The translations under genes were made by a program, and so were the position numbers. 64,000 nt of DNA from Euleptes europaea (lineage: Eukaryota; Chordata; Lepidosauria; Squamata; Sphaerodactylidae), in NCBI RefSeq assembly GCF_029931775.1, contig NC_079312.1, forward strand, positions 132,293,872 to 132,357,871, written 5' to 3'. Shown in pieces: positions 22,896-41,000 of the stretch. Position 1 is the first letter of the stretch. Each line of letters begins with the position of its first letter. The notes under the pieces are model-generated. The model did not search any database, was not told the origin of the DNA, and saw nothing but the letters and a program-made list of their open reading frames with translations.

Positions 22896-23186
22896 AAAAG
22901 GTAAAGGTCCCCTGTGCAAGCACCGGGTCATTCCTGACCCATGGGGTGACGTCACATCCTGACGTTTTCTAGGCAGACTTTGTTTACGGGGTGGTTTGCC
23001 AGTGCCTTCCCCAGTCAACTTCCCTTTACCCCCAGCAAGCTAGGTACTCATTTTACCGACCTCGGAAGGATGGAAGACTGAGTCAACCTTGAGCCGGCTA
23101 CCTGAAACCAACTTTCATTGGGATCGAACTCAGGTCGTGAGCAGAGCTTTTGACAGCAGTACTGCAGCTTAACACTCTGCGCCACT
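22896..23186 (-). mobile_element. tRNA-derived SINE family 1, full length
   Basis: The minus strand contains the head GTGGCGCAGAGTGTTAAGC, the B box GAGTTCGATCCC, and the usual body and tail to ACCTTT. The 11-bp repeat GGGGCAGCTTA (22885-22895 and 23187-23197) is its target duplication. Confidence 0.88.
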
Positions 23187-23197
23187 GGGGCAGCTTA

Positions 23198-25330
23198 CAA
23201 CATTTAAAATACAATAAAAAATTCCAATAAGTATAAAACAATAAAACCAATTTAAACATCAACTTGACAAGCATATTTGAAAGATTAAAACAACTAGCCA
23301 CCTACCCAGTTTGTACTGCTAACCAAAGGCCGGCCAAAACAGCAGTCTTGCATGCCTTACAGTATGCCGGAATATCCTGCAGGGCACAGACTTCCCCAGG
23401 GAGCTGTTCCAGAGAGAAGGGGCAGCCACTGAAAGTGCCCTTGCCCTGGTGGACGACAGGTGGGCAATTCATGGGCCAGGCACCTATAGAAGGCCCCGCA
23501 ATGATGAGGCAAGGGGGGGGGGTCATACTGGGAGAGGTGGTCATGCAGGTAAGACGGTCCCAGACTGTTTACGGCTTTATAAGTCAAAACCAGTTCTTTC
23601 AATTGGCACCAGAAGCTGATCAGAAGCCAGTGCAGGTGCTGAAATATTGATGTTATATGTGCAGACCAGGGACATCCAGTCAGCAATCTAGCAGCTACAT
23701 TCTGGCCCACCTGAACCTTCTGAAGCGTCTCCAAAGGCAGCCCTACGTACAGAGTGTTACACTAGTCTAATCTGGAGGTGACCATTGCATGGATCACAGT
23801 GGCAAGGTCAGAGTGGGACAGATAGGGGGCCAGCTGGCGGTCTTGGCGTAGGTGTTATGTCATGAGTCAACCTGCAGAGACCTCCTCTGACGAAGGGGAA
23901 ATAGAAGCCAGAACAGAGGGACATCCTCAGGGAGAAATCCCACAGGAACAACCACAGGGCCTACAGCCTGCCAGGATAGATGATCAGCCAAAGTCAGGAG
24001 ATGACTCGCCATGCCTGCAGCCTGCCAGTTCAAGGACTCCAGTTGGACCTGACACCTTGCAACATGCAGTGTCTCCAGAGGTTCGTCTGGCAATGCAGCA
24101 GAGACTGCAGAGTGCTAGACTGAAGGCTTTACAGAGGAACCTCCTCAGTAGCAGTGATGAGGAAGAGCAGGGCTGACGCACCACCTGTGAACTCAGCCTA
24201 ATCAGCATCAGCTGGCTCTGCTACAGCAGCAGGGGAAGGGATTTAAGCCATCAGTTAGGCTTGGCTGTTGTGCAAGCAACTTGTCACCAACCTCGTGTAC
24301 CAGCCTTGTTTTTCTGCTATCCTTTGGATTCCTGGTATCCTGACTTCGACTAACGCCTCGGACTTCCCTTGTCTGTACTGAGATCTTGGACTCTGCCTGC
24401 ACTGTGAATGACCTTGGACCGTTCTCCAGACTACGCTTCCAGCCCTCGCTCCTTGCCTACAACACGACATGATAAAACTCTGTCTTCACCACTCTGGACA
24501 CATGTTTGTTCAGGGTAAGGGAAGAATCAAGCCACACCTCTAAGCTCCTAACAGAGTCCACTGCAGAGAGAGGGACTCCGTCAAGTGCAGGTAAAGCCAG
24601 CCACTGCTGGGCCCTGGACCCAACCAACCTATCTCCATTTTTGAAGGATTTAACTTCAGCCACCTCTTGCCTAACCAGTCCTCTATGGCGTCAAGGCACA
24701 AGGCCAGGACCAAGATCTCAGCAGTCAGCTGCTTTTCAAGCAGGAGGTAGACCTGGGTGTCATCCCCATACTGGTGGCACCTAACTCCAAACCTCCTATC
24801 TTTAACAGAGGGCACCTATAAATATTAAACAACATTGGGGATTGACCCCTGCAGAAACCCACAGGTTTAGGCCTGAGGAAGTGATCTCTCTGCACTGATG
24901 GCTACCCTGTGTGAGCATCCCTGGAAGAACGAGAACCACCTCAGTGCAGTGCTCCTCACTCCCCAGGGAGGCTAGGCGGTTGACCAGGACCGATGGTCAA
25001 CTGTGTTGAAAGCAGCTGATAGAGCCAAGAGGATCGGCAGAGCTAGTCTGCTTTTAGCTAGGTGAAATCGGAGGCTGCCAGGGCTGTCTCAGTGCCAAAC
25101 CCCAGCCTGAAACCAGATTGGAAGGGATCCAGGGCGGATGTTTCATCCATGAATTCTTGAAGCTGTTTGGCCACTGCTCACTCAATCACCTTTCCCAGGA
25201 GTGAAAGGTTTGACAATGGGCAGTAATTGGCTAGGTCCCTCTCCTCTAACAACTTTTTTTTTTTCCAGGAGAAGCAACACCACCTCCTTCTTAAGGGAGC
25301 TAGGGAAAGAGAGGTCTCTGCTCAACACCT
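23198..25330 (-). mobile_element. L2-clade LINE split by an LTR-like insert
   Basis: Minus-strand pieces include CHQYGDDTQVYLLLEKQLTA (24540-24815, RT catalytic region with YGDD in place of YADD) and LHWLLISFWCQLKELVLTYK (23357-23734). The two halves join in frame at TEFYHLRQDRQ once 23853-24469 is removed. Several stops show the copy is dead. Confidence 0.8.
23853..24469 (+). mobile_element. LTR-like insertion, probable solo LTR (fossil)
   Basis: The insert begins TGTTATGTC and ends ACACGACA, giving TG...CA ends, and has a CT-rich 3' half with GGACTTCCCTTGTC-type text often seen in reptile LTRs. It interrupts the L2 frame precisely. A matching short target duplication is not clear, and no internal viral genes are present. 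It is about 617 bp. Family and age are not resolved. Confidence 0.5.
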
Positions 25331-26640
25331 GGAAAAGGGAACACACATAACAAAGGGAAGGAATCTAAGAGTACAGCATAGTGTTTATAAATGTTTATAC
25401 AGCAAGGTCCTGAATGAGCATGTGCCTATGAGGTCTGCGATAGTAAGATTTCTGCCATACGTAGTTTGCATGGGCAGAACATGATTGATCAAATGAAAGG
25501 GATGTTGACTGCTTCAAATTCTTGCCTCACATTCATTTTGAAAGAATGTATTTTATAGGACTAGGGGAGACAGGATAAGTTTAAAAAAAGCATGAACACA
25601 TGTGATTTCTCCAGCTCAGAAATATCCCTTTAAAAGGTCTTGCCAACTTTACTTGATGAAACCATATTTGGGGAGTGGGGGGAGCTGATACAACTCAGAA
25701 GATTCCAGCAGATTAAATGAGAATGAAAATATTATAGGAATGTGAGGCATGGGAAGCTGAGTCCCAAATTACCTCTGTTCAACTGGGAAAGCAAAGTGCA
25801 GATTTGTTCATTAGAAGCCACAGTGCTTTCACTGAATAATTTAATATATCCAGAACCTCTACTTGGCCAATTTGAAACAGCTCACTTTCTTTGGCCATTA
25901 AAGTATTCATATATTTGTTTCTGAGAAATAAAATCTGCTTTCAGTTGTTAATCTTCATAATTTTAATATCGTGCAAGTTCAGACCAGGCCAGGTGCATAT
26001 GATTGAAGGAGATTTTAGAAGAATTTCACTTAATTCCTTTCGCATAGTGAATGACTCCACTATGAAGTGCCAGAAGATACAGTATTCTTAGGAAATTTAG
26101 CTCAGGACCCAGCTATGGATTTACATGGTCACCTGTGACTAGACTGCAGTTGAACAGGTATTACATGGTGTCATATAGTGACAGTAGGCTTTAAATAAGA
26201 GAAAAGGCTTCTTTAGAAAGCATAAATTGATAATTGCAGCTTCTTTCACTATGGCAGCATAATGACAGGAGAAGGCACATTTACCCATATGTTATGACAA
26301 GTGGAGGAGGTTAAATTTCTTTCTCGCTCTCTGGACAACTGGAAGTAACTTCCTCTTATCTTCATGGATCATATTGTATGATTTACCCTTCACAGGCAAA
26401 GCTGTAGTTCTTTTTTCATTCATAAGAGTTTGAAGATGTTGCCCCCTGCTTCCAGTGGCATCTAAGCACATATGCAAAGACCACTTCCCTGAATAACCAC
26501 ACAGCTTTCATCCACAGTTAAGGGGCAAGGTTGGTGGGGGGTAGCCCCATTCCTTGCAGCAAAAGCGATCTTGTGACACGTTAAAAAACGGATTTATTGT
26601 AGTGTAAGCTTTTGAGAGTCTAGCTAAGATGGGCTCTAGT
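25330..26640. other. Unrecognised intergenic DNA
   Basis: AT-rich, with short frames only and no motif or repeat I can name. Confidence 0.45.
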
Positions 26641-26800
26641 ATATGAAAGTTTCAACACATCGGGTCTAGGACCTGAGAGGCCCAGGTTCAGATCTCCACT
26701 GTCTTCCCAAAACTTGCTTGGCCAGTCACTCTCTTTCAGCCTAACCTGTCTCGCAGGATGGGACTGGGTAAAAGTCAGACCTAGATTATTTTAAGTGGAT
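26640..26800 (+). mobile_element. tRNA-derived SINE fragment
   Basis: It contains GGCCCAGGTTCAGATC (B-box-like), GGCCAGTCACTCTCTTTCAG and CTGTCTCGCAGGATGG, a degraded relative of the family 2 body. Confidence 0.5.
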
Positions 26801-26935
26801 TTTCATGAATTAATGTGATTTTATACTGAAACAAACTAAAACTACCACCACATTGTAGATCATATCTTGGTCTAAAGGTTGCACAATAAAAAAATCACAG
26901 ACCCACAGCTTTGTAGTGACTCTATGGAGCAAAAA

Positions 26936-27105
26936 CAGAACCCCCCAAAATCCAACATCAAATCACATATGAAAGCCAGGACTACAGACTGATCCATAAA
27001 AAAAAACACAGATCCACCGCAAAGTGGTGGATCTGCGGTTTTTATGGTTCAGTCTGTAGTCCTGGCTTCCATATGTGATTTGATATTGTAATTTGGGGGG
27101 TTCTG
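26936..27105. repeat. Long hairpin with about 82-bp arms
   Basis: The arm 26936-27018 is nearly the reverse complement of 27024-27105 (CAGAACCCCCCAAAAT against ATTTGGGGGGTTCTG), with only a 5-bp loop at GCAAA. A few mismatches and a small indel separate the arms. No coding capacity. Confidence 0.85.
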
Positions 27106-27215
27106 TTAAAAAAAACTTTAACTCCCCCCCCCAGGATTGTTATGGGGGTAAACGACAGGTATTTTGAGCTCGTTAAGAGGAAGGGCGAGATAAAAATGTA
27201 CTAAATAAATCAAGA

Positions 27216-27480
27216 TAATTCACAGTGGGTAGCCGTGTTAGCCTGTCTGCGGTAGTAGAAAAGGGCAAGAGTTCAGTAGCACCTTAAAGACTAACAAAAA
27301 TATTTTCTGGTAGGGTAGGAGCTTTCGTGAGCCACAGCTCTCTAAATGCAAAAATATTTTCTGGTAGGGTATGAGCTTTCGTGAGCCACAGCTCACGCTG
27401 TGGCTCACGAAAGCTCCTACCCTACCAGAAAATATTTTTGTTAGTCTTTAAGGTGCTACTGGACTCTTGCCCTTTTCTAA
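27216..27480. repeat. Fold-back repeat with a 14-bp target duplication
   Basis: The left arm (27258-27340) contains GTAGCACCTTAAAGACTAAC and GAGCTTTCGTGAGCCACAGC; a partial second copy follows, then the inverted arm 27398-27478. The repeat TAAATAAATCAAGA flanks the block (27202-27215 and 27481-27494). The unit resembles the end repeats of the 1-kb element at 43578-44575. Confidence 0.85.
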
Positions 27481-27639
27481 TAAATAAATCAAGACAAGGT
27501 GCTACAAAACCCCTTCTCTATTTTATATCTGGTTTCTAGACAGCCTCCAGTCCCACCAACTCTCGTCAAAATTACACATTGCCCTTGCACCTTATCACCA
27601 TTTCTGCGCCTAAAGCCAGGTATTTAGGAACGACGACCA

Positions 27640-28050
27640 CGCCGCTCCCCCAAGACTACAATTCCCAAAAGGGCGCGCGCGCCATAGGTCGACTCTGAAA
27701 CACGCCGCCGGAAAGGCCCCGGTTATACAGCAGCCGTTACCTGCTGAGGACACGTCGGTTAAGGGGAAACAAAGAAAAAAGGGACGGACCAGAACCCTCG
27801 CGGCCTCCGTAGCGAATGATGCAACCACAAACAGAGGTTGCAGTCGAGTCCCGCCTTCTTAGCATCCGATTGAACGAGACGAGAGCGTGACGACACCCCC
27901 TGGCATTCTGATTGGCTGAGCTGTTAAAGCTCTGTGACTTGGCCGGGCCGCAGCACGTTTGATAACTTTTTTTTTCTCTCCTCCGCCGATCAAGCCACGT
28001 GGGCGACGCCAGGTTTGTTCTCCGCGGAGCATCTTGATTCTAAGGGAAGG
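27640..28050 (+). promoter_or_regulatory. PYCR1: PYCR1 CpG-rich promoter region
   Basis: CpG density rises around CGACGACCACGCCGC and GGGCGCGCGCGCC. Recognisable sites in order are ACTACAATTCCCA (27655-27667, ZNF143/THAP11 type), TGATGCAAC (27817-27825, ATF4-C/EBP type), GATTGG (27910-27915, reverse CCAAT box) and CACGTG (27996-28001, E-box of MYC/USF). The start of transcription is probably between about 27920 and 28020. The acceptor at 28301-28303 just before the coding start implies a non-coding first exon here. The motif functions are inferred from sequence only. Confidence 0.7.
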
Positions 28051-28331
28051 CTGTGGAAACGAAGGGGAGAAGTGCATAACGAGAAAGGGATCAAATCGAG
28101 AAAAAGAACAGCTGGGGGGGGAAAAGGTCGGGGCCTTGAGCATCCATCTGGAAAGAATGGGAGAGACAACGGGGAGCGAAATAGGGGCAGAAGAGGGGTG
28201 GAAAGTGCTGGATGGCTGAGCTGTGATGATAGCAGAAGAGATTGATAACGTCTAATGCTAACAATGAAACTTTAATTTCTTTTCTCATCCTCTACCTCCC
28301 CAGGAACCCACTGTGTTACTCCTTGGCAACC

Positions 28332-34583
<6,252 letters not shown>

Positions 34584-35480
34584 GGAAACTCTAGGCCTTC
34601 CATGGCCATGCTTTCTTGTCTCTTTCTAGGGAATGTATAGTTTTAGCCATTTGGAGGAAAGCCCAGCCCTGTATTCAGGGTTCCAGAAAAGTTATTTTAG
34701 CTTCCAGGTGAGATTATCAGAGGCTAGTAGGAACCAACATTTCTGCAGTTGAGGGGAGGCAGCATGTGTGTGTGTGTGGGGGTGACCATGTGCTTCTCTT
34801 TGTAATATTGCAGATTTGTTTGGGTTTTAATGCTGCTTTTTCTCCAGGGATCTCAGGAGCGATGCATGTAGGTTATGCTTCTTCCTGTCTCCCATTTGCT
34901 CTCACAACAAACGTGAGGTAGGTTAGAGAAACAGTGGCTGGGCAGGTCAACTCAGGAACTTCATGGCGAAATAGGGATTTAAATCTAGATCTTCTGGTCC
35001 CAGGTTGATACTCTCTATTTGACTGGTGGGCCAAAGCTAGTATTCTTAATTTATGGAATCAGACTGGAGGCTGAGCTGAAACCTGCAATGCATGTAGGTT
35101 GATACCTATAGCATATCTCATTGCAGCATAGCCACGGCCCAATCTGCAGGTCATTCTGGAGCCTTGTTTGTAATCCTTATTGTTCCCTACCCATCTTTGC
35201 TATGCTTGACTTCAATATCTGGAATCCAACTAAACAGCGCCTGCTATGCTGCTCACAATGGTACAGGAAAGGTTTGCAGTGTGGCTCTCTGCCTCCCTCC
35301 ATCTCCTCCTCCTCTGTGTTAGCGAGATGTAGAAGCTCTTGAGTTACAAGTGGGTGATTTATGAAATTACAAGGCAGGAGTTGTCAGAAGCAAAACTCCA
35401 ATCTCTCACTTTAAAGACTGGTTAGGGAGTCATCCATTTTTGTATTGTTCCAGTTCATGCCAATAAAGGTTGGATAACTG
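34584..35480 (+). other. PYCR1: Probable PYCR1 3' UTR
   Basis: It follows the TGA at 34581-34583. An AATAAA at 35462-35467 could end the mRNA, giving about 0.9 kb of UTR. There is a (TG)n run near 34766. The end is inferred. Confidence 0.5.
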
Positions 35481-38090
35481 GTTAGGCACACCTGTGGAAC
35501 TGATTCAGTTTGGTTCACAGCGGAGGAAAAACAATGAATAGGACAGTACTGAGTTACAAATGGTGCTGCTATAACCAGTGACCACTACAAAGCCTGCCTG
35601 AAATAACTAGATGTTTTACCTGTTGAATTTCACTCAGTTTTCCTCTAGAATTCTCATTTCATTAACTTGGATTGCCCAAAGCACATACTGAGTCCATATG
35701 GCTGAATGTAAAGTCTCCTTATGTGCCACACAGGTTTGGCCAAGGGTGGAGTTCCTTTTCCTGAGCACTTAGTAACCAGGACCAGACTCCTTCTCACACT
35801 AGGGAGGCTTAAATAAAACCCTAAAGGTACTAATAGGACAAGCAAAAGACAACTCCCTGCTTCTTGCTTTAAATGTCAGAGCCTTACCTGCCCGATGTGC
35901 TTCTTGTATCTTTTGAATCCACCTGAGGCATACTTCTGTGTTTCTCATGTCCTTCGTGAGCAAAAGCCCCACCTCTTTCCTGTCTCTCTGTGGAGTTTTC
36001 AGGACCTACAGGTGACCTTAAGCTTTGTGAATTTAGGTCTTGTCAATGAATTGGAACAATTGCTGATGCCCTAGATAGGGCTGGAGTTTCCCATGTGTAG
36101 GGCTCAGTGACAGAAACTCCATATGTTGCCCATTTCCTGCCTAATGTATCACTCTTCCATTTACTGGCTTCATTGCACGCTTTCCCTACTTCTTATCCCT
36201 TCCCTTATTTTCAGAGGTGCTATCTTGTATACAGAACAGAGAAAAAATGTGTCTGCTGTAGGTATGTGCAGATACTTTAGCTCTGGGAAACTTTATGTGG
36301 AATACCTCAGAATCAATCTTTCTAGACTATCGCTGTTGCAATCTGTAACATTTCAAGGTGTTTGACAGCTGAAAGTTGAAACCTTTTCTTTCACCTTTCC
36401 AAGGAGAAATCCTGCATTTCATCCTGGTCCTTGTCTGTTGCACCTCCCTATATGCAGCTACTGAAGAGGGAATCTGGCAGGAGGGAAGAGCAGGGAGGGC
36501 AGGCAATACGAGGGCCCAGAATCTAGGAGGCTGCTGTTATCTATGATGGAGGAGTGCCTACGCAACAGAAGTGGAATAGGTTGAACAGAAGTCTGGTTGC
36601 ATTGACCAGGATGGACTTGAAGGTATATTGGTCACCAAAGATATTCACAACATAACTCGGGTTCTCTGAAGTCACTAATGGAAGGTAATTGCAAGGTCAT
36701 TATTGGATTATAATAAAGAACTTGGGAACACCGGGTTGGATCCAGGTAGCTTTTTCACTTTATCTTGCCCAATGTTCCTCCTTACTACAGCCCCCTTCCC
36801 ACCTGGCTTTTGTTGATGCAGGTCCCATGAGCCACAGCATAGATGTTTTGGGTGATCAGAGAGGGACCCCTCCTGCCTTTCTCACTAGCAGAAAAACTGG
36901 TTGGATCCAACCCTTGGTATGTTGCGCTTTACTGTAGACCTTTTTATGGGACACTTACTGGATTTCCTAGTTTTATGCTTTCTGTATGTGAGACATTCTT
37001 CTACAGCCTAAATAAATTCTACATGTTGTATTTCTTGCCATTGGCAGTAGGTTTTTTTAAAGACTGGATAAGAGATTCCTCTTGCTTACACATGGAAACT
37101 CTGTCTACAGTACAGATCAGGATTGACTTCAGGTTCGTTACTGAAGATGAGCGGTTGATCCGATTTTTATAGCTTGAAGAAACCATATGAAAGCACAGCA
37201 ATACTTTTTTTAAAAAACAAGGATGCTAACTGGTAGCTGCTCTAAACTATGCCATTTTCATGGGCAGTGTGTCTAGCCAGACTCATATTTAGAGATGTAT
37301 TCATATCTAAAGAACATCAGTGAGCCAACTACAGTCTTTAACTTGGCATCTTCTGGGTGTTGTGTCATTAAAGGTGGCCAACCTATTGAAGATGGTGTTC
37401 TGTGGTTCCCCCTACTTCTTGGAATGGGTTGTGGGTGGAGGGCACATTGTCCTTAGAAAATTTAGGAGGCTCTGTAAGGCTCTTTTGTTTACCATAGTGC
37501 AAGTTTTAGGCATTTTATTTGTTGATGGTGGGAAATTGGTGGTTCATTGGTAATTTTTAATTAGGTATGTATTGTAAGCCACCTTAAGCCATGGAGAAAG
37601 ACAGAATATAAATGTTTAAATAAAACAAATTTTGCTGATCTGCCCAATGAGGCATTATAAAACAAATAATTTTACTCTTCAACTTCTTCTAGAACTTGGT
37701 TCAATCAAAGGTATAGCCTTACTTATTGTATAATACTTGAGATAAAATTGCTTGGAGAACTGAAACGTTAGAGCAACTCAATGTACATCTGATCCTGTTC
37801 AAAACTATGGATCCCTGCAACTTGAAATCATTAATAGCCATAATCTGATACAGAGTCAGAGGCACTTAATCCTTCTGAAATCAGTGGGATTATACATACC
37901 AAACACCGTGCTGGATTGTGGCCTGTGCTTTTAAATATCTGTTGTCTTAATTAACATTGCAGTCATTTTTGGTGTATTTCATGTTCGTGTAAAGTCAGTT
38001 GGCATTGCAGGAATGTTTTCAAGAGAGGTTTTCTTTCTCCTGAACCAAGAGTTGAGCCAGTTTACAAAATTTAAAAAGATCCATGGAGTT
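35481..38090. other. PYCR1-MAFG intergenic DNA, first part
   Basis: No genes. A TGGGTTGGATC-type TIR element lies at about 36731-36920; otherwise nothing I recognise. Confidence 0.5.
36731..36920. mobile_element. Short TIR element, TGGGTTGGATC family, second copy
   Basis: Ends CGGGTTGGATCC and GGATCCAACCC are inverted. The middle has CTCCTTACTACAGCCCCC, as in the 15239-15425 copy. Confidence 0.6.
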
Positions 38091-38094
38091 CTCG

Positions 38095-41000
38095 GCTCAG
38101 AGAGACAAAGGGCATCTTCAGAATGGGTGTTTCCTTTTCCTCTTAACTCGGGAGGCAGGAGTTAATATTTAAATTTTCCTTGACTACTGAGGGTAAACGC
38201 CCCCTAAAGCCAGTTCTATTTCCTGCCTTATCGGGAGAGCAGCCTTTACGCAGCTCTCAGTTCAAAGGAGAACAAATCTTTATTCTTATTACCTTTCTTA
38301 TTTCTTACCTATCCTTTCCTATACTTGTATTTCATATCTGTGCTACTATTCCTATATCTCCTATATTCTTTCTATCTTAGATAGAAGGCAAAAAAAAAAA
38401 AAGAATCTTCCCGCCAAAACAAGATGGCGGATCGGCAAGAAGACGATTACATCGCTTCAGCCGATTTGGACCCTAGCCTACTAAGAGCTATGCCGGGTCC
38501 TTCCGAACCCTCCACCAGTCAACCTGTTGACTCGGGGGTTAAAAAGAAAAAGAAAACCGGCTCAAGCAGCGGAGGCGGCAGCAAGCGCAAAAGAGCCATC
38601 TCGGCCAGCGGCAAGCGTGCCAAACGCCTCATAGAAGCCGCCCGACTCACAGGCGCTCCGAAAAGAAGCGGACGAGTTCCCGCAGTGGCTAGCGCCATGG
38701 AGATTACAGCGGCTCTTGCCGCTCCTCCAGTGCAACAACAACTTCCAAGGGAGAATCAGCAGGCTGGCGGCTCGCCTTTGCCTTACAATGCTCCGTCCTC
38801 AGGCGGTTCGCCTTTAGTGCAGGGACGTGAAGCGGCTACGGAGACACCGGCTACTGGTAGGATTCCTCCCCCTTTGTTTCAAGATGGTGGGCTAGCCTTC
38901 TTTAGAGCGGAGCTGTCAGCTCTTATTAAAGACGCCTTCACAGAAGGTTTGAGAGCAGCCCAACCCCAACCCCTCCCCCTCCAATGTATCCCCAGACCTC
39001 CTCAGTCATGGAAGCCCATACATTGCAGGACTATACGTCCTTGGGTGCCCGTCCAAAACAAGTGCTGGCAGTACTTACTTTGGGGACGGCAAGTGGCCCA
39101 CTAAGGCGGCCCTAAAGGACACTTCAGGTCAGCAGGTTGTGCAAGGGGAGGAGGGGGATGACTCCATGTCCTCAAGTGATGAGAAACCTGAAAGGGAGGA
39201 GGGCGAGTTAAGTTCGGATGGGGAAGACATAATTGAACAACCAAAACAGTCTAGAGTATTTAACGCTGAGGAATTTCCTCTGCTATTGTCTAAAACTCTG
39301 GCAGCCCTTGATCTTTCAGATGACACTGACACAGCAAACACTCAAAGAAAAAAGGGGATGAAAGAATTCTTTCACATGCATGACATTCCAGATAAGGTGA
39401 TACCTGTACCTGATTATTTCCTATCCCTCATTAAGTCAGAATGGGAGAAACCAATGGCTTCAAAACAGTTCCCTATTACATCAAAAAAGTTTTATAATGT
39501 AGATCAGGCCACCTCAGAAATGCTCAAAGTGCCCCCGGTGGAAGCACCGGTTACTACACTACATACTTCAGACACAGTCACTGAGGAAGGTCAGGCATTG
39601 ATCAGAGATCCTGCCGACAGAAAGGCAGAGTTGGCATGCAAAAAATCACATGAGGCTTCCGCCTTGGCAATTAAGGCCTCGGTTACATCTGCTCTGGTGT
39701 CAAGAGCGGCAATAATCTGGGCCAGAAAATTGACTCAAATTATTCCTCAGGAGGAAAAACAGGCTTGTGAAGGTGTCTCTAGAATTCTAAGAGCTGTCTC
39801 CTTCCTGGCAGACTCTACCTTAGACACCATGGCATACGATGCCAGAACCTTAGCTACATCAGCAACAGCGAGAAGAGCCTTATGGCTACATCCTTGGCCG
39901 GTGGAGCACCGGTCTAAATCAGTCCTCATGGGTTATCCACATCAAGGAAAACGCCTATTTGGGGACAAATTAGATACTATCCTAATGGAGACAGAATCGT
40001 AATTCCTTTCGGAGGGGAGGTAGATTCAATAGGAATTCCAAATTCTCCACCTTTCAAAGCGACAAGGGGAATAAATCCGGACAACAGTCCAAACAGTGAT
40101 GCCGACCTACAGCCTGTGGGGGGCAGGCTCAGTCATTTTCAACCACAGTGGTCGACCCCTCATGTAGACCTGTGGGTTCAAAATATAATAGTTCAAGGAT
40201 ATCAAATAGAGTTCTCCCACATACCTGCAGACGGACTACAGATATCCCCAACATCCAAGAACAAACAGAAAATCCAAAGAACTTCAGAAGCAATACAACA
40301 TCTATTAGACATCAAAGTGATCGAGATAGTGCCTCCTTCGGAACGCTCATTGGGAATCTATTCAGTATTCTTCACCGTTCCCAAAACAGATGGGGGATGG
40401 CGGGCCATCCTCGATCTGAAGTTTCTGAACAGAATCATTCCACTGAAACGCTTCCGAATGGAGACACTGAGGTCAGTCTCAGAGGCATTGAGACCAATGG
40501 ACTTTCTAACATCCATAGACCTCACCGAAGCGTACCTACATATCCTCATTTATCCACAACATCGATGCTTCCTGAGGTTCCTCTACCAAGGAATGCACTA
40601 CCAATTCAGAGCCCTCCCCTTTGGGTTAACATCTGCCCCAAGGGTATTCACCAAAGTACTGGTTACTTTGATAGCAGATCTACGCAAGGAGGGCATACGC
40701 ATTCATCCCTACTTAGATGACATTCTGGTATGTGCAGACTCTATACAACAAAGTCTACAACACACAAAACAAGTAATAGAAAAATTGACAAGCCACGGCT
40801 TCCTAGTCAATTACAAGAAGAGCAAGCTAACTCCTTCATAACGACTAAAACACCTAGGAGTAGTCATAGACACATAGCAGAACAAACTCTTCCTGACGGA
40901 GGACAAGATCATCCTCATATCATCCCTAGCCAAAGCTGCATACAATTGCCAGATTTCCAAACTCATGTCCCTTGCCAAACTACAAGGGCACATGGTAGCT

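Noticed and set aside
23862-24176. 104-codon frame as a host gene
   Set aside because: It lies wholly inside the LTR-like insertion in an L2 copy, with no other gene features.
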